DNA of 15,621 bases from Krasilnikovozyma curviuscula (Eukaryota > Basidiomycota > Tremellomycetes > Cystofilobasidiales > Mrakiaceae): the NCBI GenBank assembly GCA_014825775.1, contig MVAQ01000338.1, positions 1 through 15,621 on the forward strand, read 5' to 3'. The position numbers were made by a program, and so were the translations under genes. Below the pieces are notes generated by a model. It had not been told where the DNA came from. It worked only from the letters and a program-made list of their open reading frames with translations, and searched no databases. Within the stretch, counting starts at the first letter, position 1. Each line of letters starts with the position of its first letter. Below, piece after piece: positions 8,853 to 15,621 of this stretch.

Positions 8853-11800
8853 ATGGCTTATTCGAACCCTCCGTCTTCTCACCAAAAAATACTTATCAAA
8901 ACCTCGGAGTCCTCAGATAACCCCAGCTCAGAAATGCCAGTGGGCTTGTACGACGAGGTTCCAGGTTAGTGACCTTGAGGTCAAGTTTTAAAGCTGATAT
9001 TAGGTTTACAAGGTTTTGGAAATCTGAAAAGCGATTTTTGTGTGTGTGTATTATAGTTCATTCTACTCTGTTGGGAAGCAGTGACTCTCCATATACAGCA
9101 AACGACAGTGAGCCTGAGAAGGTCGGTATCGCCAGAGCCCCTATCGGAGCTTTGAACTTTCCAGCTGACTGGATTAATCTTTCTCTATCGGTGTAGATTC
9201 TATCAGGATATGATTCTTCTTCCTCTTCAAGACCAACGAGTGCTCCCCTGGCAGCTACAGCGGTGAGTGTTTCTTTGTTGTGATTGCGCTTGGCACGACC
9301 AAAGCTCAAACTGGATGGAAGGAGTGACCGCTCAATTCATGTTGAACTTGCTGCTGTAGGAAGAGTTTGAGAAGCCTATCAAGTACAATTCAATGGCGTA
9401 TTCTTACGGTGCTATTGATAATGGTACTGGTCGTCAAGCGGCATCTTTGAATAGACGTAGATGGTTCATGGTGGGAGGCATTGCTGGCGGGCTCATTCTC
9501 CTCGCAATCATTCTCGGTACTACTCTGGGTATAGTTCTTAAGAAGTCTGAGAGCAATAATGACTCGACTTCTGGTTCAGTGGCAGGAGCGAGCGCTGCTG
9601 CTTCTTCTGATACTTCTGCCACCAGTCCCGCTCAATCCAGTACTTCATCGATTCCACCTATCGTCAATTATTTCGCAACTACTGGCACCGATGGATCTGC
9701 AGTTCCTTTAAGCGATGATAGCAACTCGAGCATGATCTATGTGAGTGATTTCTCTCCTTTGGCCAATTCTTAGAGTTCTTACCAACCTTGCTATGCGCTG
9801 CTCAGATCAACAACTGGGGCGGTAGATGGCAGTACGACCAGTTTGACATCTTCAACAATGGTGCCCAGGCTCAATCATGGACTCCAGCACTAAATGAAAC
9901 ATTCACCTTTGGCGTCGACAAAATCAGAGGGGTCAACTTGGGTGGATGGCTTAACACAGAACCATTCATTTGTCCTGGACTATATGACCCTTACATCAGC
10001 GCAGGAGCGGTCGATGAGGCTACTTTGATGAAGGCTATGGGTTCGGACGCTGCTGCTCTAATGACTCAGCACTATAATACCTTCATCACGGAAGTCGATT
10101 TCATGGAAATCACTGCTGCTGGCTTCAACTTTGTCAGAATTCCAATCGTACGTCATATTCGTTTGGACTGTTGATATGTCTCATCGTCACTGAGGTCTTT
10201 ATGTTTTTAGGGTTACTGGGCGATCGAAGTGCTCGAAGGAGAACCATTTCTTCCTTTGGTATCATGGCAATACTTCTTAAAGGCTATTGCTTGGGCACGT
10301 AAATATGGTCTGCGAATCAACTTGGACTTGCATGCTGTACCTGGATCAGAGAACGGATGGAATCACAGTGGTGAGATGGCGAAAGGCATCAACTGGATGT
10401 GAGTCTTCTCTTTCGCTTCACTTGCTTTCCCCCTCTATATCTTCTTTCACACAGTTCACTGAAGATTTGATTCTTCCTTTGGCTGTTTCCGCTGTAACGT
10501 TATATAGGTATGGTCCTATGGGAATCGCCAACGCTCAGCGATCGCTCAACTACATCCGTACTCTCACTCAGTTCATCTCCCAACCTCAATACCTCCCAGT
10601 TATACAAATGCTTGGAATCATCAATGAGCCATTCGCACCTACCATTGGCACCAGCATCGTCCAATCGTTTTACACTGAAGCGTATCGTGTTGTGAGAGAC
10701 GTCACTGGTTTGGGCGCTGGAAATGGACCTTACATTGTACTTCACGACGCTTTCGCTGGTGTTGCAACTTGGTCAGGATTCATGGAGGGTAGCGATAGAG
10801 TTCAGTTGGACACTCATACGTGTAAGTGATTGACACGCCTATCATCACTCCGTGATTCCACTCATATCGGCCACCTCCTTTAGATCTGGTCTTTCAAACT
10901 CAGGATACGACGCCGCTCAGCGACTGGCCAGGGAAAGCCTGTCAATCCTGGGCGAATCAGATCAACGACTCGATGAGCTCGTTCGGATTCACCTCTGGTG
11001 GCGAGTTCTCGGGTGCTGTGACTGATTGCGGTCAATGGGTCAACGGTGTTGGTGATGGAACCAGATGGGAGGGTACTTTTCCCGGATATTCCACTATATC
11101 CAACAGTAACTGCTCGGACTGGACCGATTACCGAACTTGGAACGCTACGTTTAAAAAGGAGATGCAGAATTGGGTTCTTGCGAGGTCAGTCTGTCTCCTT
11201 GAATACCTTTCAGAATAGTCAGAAGGACAGAAACACTTCCTGTTTATCTCTTAAGTATGGATGCTTTGCAAAACTACTTCTTCTGGACTTGGAAGATCGG
11301 TAACTCGACGAGTCAGCCTGATTACACTCCTAATCGTTAGTGTTTTGGCACCCTTTCTTCTGAAGCAGCTTCTGTTTCTGAGTTTTATATTCCTCCAACT
11401 ATTCCAGCTATGTGGAATTACAAGCTCGGCTATGAATTGGGCTGGTTTCCCGCCGATCAGAGGAAGGCTGAAGGTGTCTGCGCTTCCTATGGAACGTATG
11501 ATGCTTGGGATGGTCGGTTTCAGTCTTGGATGACAGGCGGGGTAAGTAATCAAAAATGATACTGGTCATATTACTCTAACTTCATCTCTTCATATGATAG
11601 AGTGGTGCTGGCGAGAGTATCTCAAGTACTGGGATATGGCCGCCGACAACTTTGCGACCCAGCGTCGATGCAGAATCGATGACTCTAATTCCTCAGCTGA
11701 CTCTCACCGGTTCACCCATCACCATGCCAGTCCCAACCTACACCACACCAGGGACCAACGCGACATTCAACGCGGGAAGCGGTTGGTTCAATGCTAAAAA

Positions 11801-11981
11801 CACTCAAAAAGCTTACGCTTACGTCGAGGGCTGCTCTTATCCCACTCCTTGGATGGGAGCTGCTACAGCTCTCACTGGTACTCAGTGTGGAGCTGGATCT
11901 ATTCTTACAGCGATCGTCAAAAGAGAAACGATCCCTCAGCCTCAGCCTACTCCACCGCCTGGTAACAAACAACGACTATAG
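8853..11981 (+). CDS. Type II membrane-anchored GH5 exo-beta-1,3-glucanase, 785 aa
   Basis: Predicted cell-surface glucan 1,3-beta-glucosidase acting on wall beta-glucan. Exons: 8853-8964, 9057-9125, 9207-9262, 9360-9740, 9806-10147, 10211-10398, 10508-10821, 10884-11184, 11256-11335, 11408-11541, 11601-11981. A cytosolic N-terminus of about 112 residues ends in RRR, followed by one membrane helix at about 113-138 (FMVGGIAGGLILLAIILG) and a Ser/Thr-rich stalk (about 141-200). The GH5 barrel begins near 245 with IRGVNLGGWLNTEPF and continues through AAGFNFVRIPIGYWAIE and LDLHAVPGSENGWNHSG. E423 in GIINEP is the expected acid/base and E528 in SGGEFSGA the expected nucleophile. FFWTWKIG and YELGWFP follow. 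The layout resembles the membrane-anchored ExgD type of filamentous fungi. The exon 2/3 junction has two in-frame options (9125/9207 or 9121/9197); I chose the one with the better donor. Confidence 0.92.
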
Positions 11982-12263
11982 CTTACCCAGGAAACCTCTT
12001 TCATTTGTTTCATTCGTGTTTAGTCTTGGTATATTCAATGGGGTTGCTACTCTAGCACCATGAGAACTAAGGCGAGATGGTGATTGGTATCAAAAGTCGA
12101 GACATTCGGGACATGTAGAAGAGTACACATGTGACGACAGTCCAACTAGGAGGTATATAATGCAATGATATAATAGGTTGGACGAAGAAAGGCCAAATGA
12201 GAGGAGTAAAACGAACGAAGACTCCCCGGGGGGAGGGGGGTAACAGGTATTGCATGGAACTGA
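11982..12263. other. Convergent 3' intergenic region with a G-rich block
   Basis: The glucanase (+) and the unknown gene (-) end tail to tail with 282 nt between their stops, so both terminators must lie here. A block at 12224-12240 reads CCCC followed by two runs of six or more G separated by A. I see no coding signal. Confidence 0.5.
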
Positions 12264-14039
12264 TCATTGTTTTGTCTCCAAAATGAAGAACGCATGAGAC
12301 TAGAGATACGAATTCAAGACGTTGAAGTTAATCAGTGGATCTCAAGGATCTTTAGGGGAGTGATGTGGAAGTTGAAGAAAAGAACAACTCACGCTGCCCC
12401 GTTGGCTTTTCTCAATGTTCTCTCGGTAGACAATCTCCACGTCATTTTTCTCACCAGATCCAACTTGACAAAACCTGGTAACATCTACGGTCGATCCTTG
12501 GATGAAGTACAGCCCAGTCTAGTCCAAACAACGAAACGGCGACATGGAAAAACATTGGCAGGCGGGTATGAGCACGGTACCACAGGACGCGCCGTCAAGC
12601 ACAGTAACTCACCTTCATGGCTTGTTTCTTGCTCGATCGATTATTGGTAGTTACACATAGTGCGATGTCCCTCAGTTTGGAGCACGTCAACTGGAGGGGA
12701 CGCAAGCCCCAAAGACGAAGGAGGTTTGTCAATATATTGTTCAAGATGATATCCACCGGCAAATTGTCCTCATAAAATTCCAAAAACCAAACATGAACAA
12801 GTGGAATACTCACAGAAGCCTCATTATTCTCTGCAAACTCGGGCCAGCTCACTCCACCGCTAATCAACAGATCCGCCAAAACCTCAGCGTCGCTCTTTGT
12901 TTCCTGGGCCTTCTTGAGTTCGTCGAACATCACCAGTTCAATGCTTCCCAAAACCAACTTCGAGTCCGGGGACGAGACGGTAAATGAGGCCGTTTCTTTG
13001 ACAAAGGTGAGCGCTGAGCGCTGTATGAAGAACTTTATGGACGCTGATGGTGAGGATGAAGGTGCAGCAGCCGGAGTGGGAGGCATGGGAGATACAATTG
13101 ATCGCGGAGGACGTGACATGGAGGGTGAAGCTAGAATGGCTGCAGCTGTTGGGTGAGGAGATGCAACCTCACGTGCGATCTCTGCCGCCAGAGCGCTCGA
13201 GGGAACCTCGTCAGCTGATGAATTGATGGATTCCTGCGTGAGAGGGGAGAGTCGAGATGCTGTTAATTGAGAAATTTCGTTTGTGGAGTAAGGTTGCGCT
13301 TGTTGAGAGCTGTGAGGAGGTGGGACAACAGCTGGCGAAGAGTGTGGAACTGTCGCAGTGATTGACATTGATGCTGCCAAAGATTCTTCTTTAGTAGCAC
13401 CTTCTGCGGACCATTCATTCGAAACCACATCTTTTGTCAGACCCTCTGATGATCCAGTTCTAGCTCGTTTCAGCTTCATTTCCAAATCCGCCTTGAAGCC
13501 AGGCTGGCTCACTTTTCGTTTCAGGTCAAGAAGACCTGCTGGTTGCTTCGATATCCTCTCTATCAGCTTGGTAGCGGTAGCTCTCTGTCCTGGACCTGAG
13601 AACAGCTTGCTTCTGCAAATATTTCGTCAAAGAAAGGTCATTTCCAGGCCGGCTCGCAGACATCAGGAACGGACGCCAATAAAAGTTGATAGGTCACTCA
13701 CTCTGGATCATTTACTTTCTCGAGGAACCTCTTCTTCATTGCCTCCTCCTTGATTCGACGTTCTTCGCTACCTCTAGGCGGAAGGAGAGCCACGACGTGG
13801 TGTACAGGCTTCTTCTCGTCCACCGTTCCATTGGAAATACCTAAGAGCCCTGCTCCTGCTCCGCCTCTATCACCAGCTGGACCTGTTATTCCTGTTTCTG
13901 ATGAACGATCTGCTGCTGCTTGCGGCTGCTGTTCCTCCTCCTCTCCTCCCATGAGATCGACCTCAGAGTCATCCTCCTCGTCCCAGTCAAAGTTCTGGGC
14001 AAGGGCATTTATGTCGATGTCTTCAGAAGCAGTAGACAT
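12264..14039 (-). CDS. Uncharacterised protein, acidic N-terminus and conserved-looking C-terminus, about 484 aa
   Basis: I do not recognise this family. Exons: 14039-13702, 13612-12814, 12768-12613, 12518-12393, 12299-12264; frame is kept throughout and ends in LETKQ-TGA. The N-terminus is acidic (FDWDEEDDSEVDL, then EEEEQQ), followed by a charged helix-like stretch (EERRIKEEAMKKRFLEKV) and a Lys/Arg-rich segment (LLDLKRKV, LEMKLKRAR) that could serve in nuclear import. A long Ser/Pro/Ala-rich region (about 165-290) is probably disordered. The last 180 or so residues look folded: FFIQRSALTFVKE, LVLGSIELVMFDELKKAQ, ILTNLLRLWGLRPLQLTC, TGLYFIQGSTVDVTRF, DVEIVYRENIEKSQ. The composition suggests a nuclear scaffold or chromatin-associated protein; this is inference only. 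The intron 12813-12769 is 45 nt and in frame, so retention would give 499 residues. Confidence 0.75.
12769..12813 (-). other. Optional in-frame 45-nt intron
   Basis: The segment starts with a strong GTGAGTATTCC and ends in TATGAG. It has no stop in the coding frame and a length divisible by three, so both spliced and retained forms are translatable. The 15 residues it would add are aromatic-rich (HVWFLEFYE), and no clear branch site is visible. Confidence 0.45.
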
Positions 14040-14298
14040 CCTACATGAATCAGTTCGACGGAGTTCGTGTGATTCCGTCACTTGTCGCGTTGAGCGTCAG
14101 ATTCAAGCTGTTCGCGATTCCAAAGTCTTGCCTTGTGAGAGCCAAGTGGACACAGAACAACAGAAACCCGTAATCAACACAACAAAAAGACTCGAGATTG
14201 TTCTACATTTTTGTACCCTTCGCGATCCATTCTAACACGCGGCGAAGCCGAAGCCTAGATAATGTGGATGTACTAGTGCTCACACCGTCGAAAGATCC
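14040..14298 (-). promoter_or_regulatory. Promoter region of the unknown gene and 3' end of the LYR gene
   Basis: This 259-nt spacer separates two minus-strand genes. It should contain the polyadenylation region of the LYR-motif gene and the promoter and leader of the uncharacterised gene. No recognisable motif beyond the ATGTAG element is evident. Confidence 0.4.
14041..14046 (-). promoter_or_regulatory. Start-stop upstream ORF (ATG TAG) before the unknown gene
   Basis: On the minus strand the sequence reads ATGTAGGATG: an ATG directly followed by TAG, then one base, then the main ATG at 14039. A start-stop element in this position would hold initiating ribosomes next to the real start. An alternative is that ATGTAG is the acceptor end of a leader intron, since CTGAT, a branch-like motif, lies just upstream. 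Confidence 0.45.
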
Positions 14299-14983
14299 TC
14301 ACAGCCCAACTCTTTCGACGGGCTCGTAAGCCTGCTCCTGCTTCTTCTCATTGAGAGGGTCGTTGTCTGCTGTAGCGCTCGACAAGGAGCTCCCGACTGG
14401 GTAGGTTCGTTTCAGGTAGCGGTACTTCTTCAAGGAAATGAGGGCGAGCGTTTCTTGGTCCAGAGGAGTGTGTTCGCAGCGAGGCCAGAAAAGAAGCAGC
14501 ACGAAAGGAGAGACACAGGTGAGAAGGCTGTCTTGGAAGCTACTAGTGGATCCTGTTGTGAAGCAGACACACCTTGCGTGACGAAATCGCCCAGATCTAG
14601 TTTAGCCTGAATATCCTGAACGTTCTCTAATGAAGCATTTCCTGTTTTTGTTTTTGATGTATATAATGTAGCATTAGACTATGAGTTCAGCTGGAAGTCT
14701 GAACTAGACCAAGCGTGAAAGCGTACGAACTTCGAAACGCATCCCTCAGACGACGATGGAACTCATATTTCTCGTCTGGGCTAAAAGCAAAAACAGATGT
14801 TAGTATTATGTGCGTGGATACAAAACCCAGCAGCTAGAACTTCACCCACTAGTCCTTTCCGATCCTGTAGAGCTGTAATGGGATTTCCGCTCAAGACTAG
14901 CTCAATCAACACTATGAGAAAATACTTACGTTCCTGTACAGTCCAATAGCTCTCAACCTCAGCTGGTGCCTGGTTATACTCAT
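14299..14983 (-). CDS. LYRM5: LYR-motif protein, LYRM5/ETFRF1-like, 116 aa
   Basis: Small mitochondrial LYR-family protein. The human relative ETFRF1 (LYRM5) binds electron-transfer flavoprotein and promotes loss of its FAD. Exons: 14983-14930, 14872-14850, 14780-14731, 14641-14573, 14453-14299. The LYR motif is L15-Y16-R17 and the downstream conserved Phe is F41. The alignment pattern is LYRNLYRIGKDYP, YEFHRRLRDAFRRNASL, LDLGDFVTQETLALISLKKY and RYLKRTYP, which follows LYRM5 nearly residue for residue, including the GEFV-type and LKKYR blocks. The C-terminus carries about 30 extra polar residues (from 85) beyond the usual 90-residue protein. Exon 2 is only 23 nt. Two donors are weak (GTGGGT at 14849, GTTCGT at 14730), but only these keep frame and family alignment. 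No cleavable presequence is obvious, as is common for LYR proteins. Confidence 0.9.
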
Positions 14984-14985
14984 CT

Positions 14986-15051
14986 TTATTGGGAAACTTG
15001 AATTTGAGATAGCTGATGTCTGGTGCGAACTCGAATCCACCTCGCGATCAT
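14986..15051 (-). promoter_or_regulatory. 21-codon upstream ORF before the LYR-motif gene
   Basis: An ATG at 15051 opens a 21-residue frame (MIARWIRVRTRHQLSQIQVS plus Q) that stops at 14986, two nucleotides before the main ATG at 14983 and out of frame with it. If it lies in the mRNA leader it could limit translation of the LYR protein. The peptide is Arg-rich, but I claim no function for it. Confidence 0.4.
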
Positions 15052-15621
15052 ACTATCGAAATTCTTTCAATTTTCTTTTAATACGCGATTCCTCAAAGCA
15101 AAGCAAGGTTTCTGGTATTAAACTTTCACCTCTACTATCTTAGACCCCTCCAGCTTTTAGTGGAGCTAGTGTTGCCTCAGTTAAGAGTCTTTCAAGAAGC
15201 CGCTTTTCAACTGAGGATTATGTTTCCCCTCTCTCTAATGACAACCGGGTCCGTATTTGAGCTATTGCTAGCTCGAATCTACGGACGGCGACTCACTTTG
15301 CCTTCCAGGCAAAGACACTACCAGATCAGAGTCTCAACCTCTTGTATCATCAACCTGATGGCCTAGTTGCTTTCGTTGTCGAGTACTGATTCGTGCTAAC
15401 TGACAGCGCTTGTCATTCAAACCACTCCTTCTTTCCATTGACGCATGTGGCCTAAGACCGACCCTTACAGGCTACAGATCTTATCTGAGTCCTTCACCTT
15501 ACCGAACCTCTCACCACCCTGCCAATGCGAGATGGAGGCTCTCATTCGAATGCGCATCTCTCAGTAGATTTGTGTGACGAACTGCGAACACGCCTTGTGG
15601 GGCCGTCGAGATGTTGAAGGG
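15052..15621. other. Region without a recognisable gene
   Basis: These 570 nt contain the presumed promoter of the LYR-motif gene at the left end. Open frames of up to 68 codons exist on the plus strand (15160-15366) and a 30-codon frame on the minus strand near 15550, but none shows family resemblance or paired splice signals. It may include the end or leader of a gene beyond the window. Confidence 0.4.

Noticed and set aside
11962..12061. A last intron in the glucanase (GTAACA to TTACCCAG) extending the C-terminus
   Set aside because: It would be only about 27-28 nt and the extension has no family support, so the stop at 11979-11981 was kept.
12067..12267. 66-codon minus-strand ORF downstream of the unknown gene
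   Set aside because: It overlaps the last coding bases in another frame and continues through the 3' region. No intron phase leads into it as well as into the chosen LETKQ ending.
13750..14235. 161-codon plus-strand ORF
   Set aside because: It is antisense to exon 1 of the unknown gene. It is low-complexity Ser/Pro-rich and runs through that gene's start and promoter.
1..15621. Mobile element, tRNA, CRISPR or biosynthetic cluster
   Set aside because: I saw no terminal repeats, transposase, integrase or reverse transcriptase motifs, no cloverleaf-like sequences, no repeat-spacer arrays and no grouped metabolic enzymes. The genes are functionally unrelated.

Overview
The window looks like the nuclear genome of a basidiomycete yeast, most likely a tremellomycete of the Cryptococcus/Kwoniella/Tremella type. 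The evidence is very high intron density (4 to 13 short introns per gene, mostly 45-170 nt, with GTRNGY donors and CTRAY-like branch sites), compact spacing, and gene families typical of fungi. I joined all gene models by hand, keeping reading frame, splice consensus and family alignment consistent. No transcript data were available.

Layout, left to right. 1-426: a coding-like but frame-split remnant on the minus strand, running off the window. 427-4006 (-): a 945-residue Zn2Cys6 transcription factor with a Fungal_trans domain and a Gln-rich tail. It has ten exons, including a 13-nt microexon. 4773-5809 (-): a 229-residue protein with two tandem YciI-like domains. 5810-6401: a divergent promoter region. 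6402-8535 (+): methionine aminopeptidase 1 in 14 exons. Its zinc-finger frame and ligand spacing are best restored by a two-nucleotide exon, and it also has a 9-nt exon. 8853-11981 (+): a type II membrane-anchored GH5 exo-beta-1,3-glucanase for cell-wall glucan. 12264-14039 (-): an unrecognised, probably lineage-restricted protein with an acidic N-terminus and a conserved-looking C-terminus. 14299-14983 (-): a LYR-motif protein of the LYRM5/ETFRF1 type (mitochondrial ETF regulator). 15052-15621: no gene seen.

The genes do not form a pathway or cluster; this is ordinary chromosomal housekeeping content. I see no transposon, tRNA, rRNA, CRISPR array or prokaryotic defence system. The most unusual material is in gene structure: microexons of 2, 9 and 13 nt, an optional in-frame 45-nt intron, a possible alternative hydrophobic leader exon for MAP1, and very short upstream ORFs immediately before three of the start codons.
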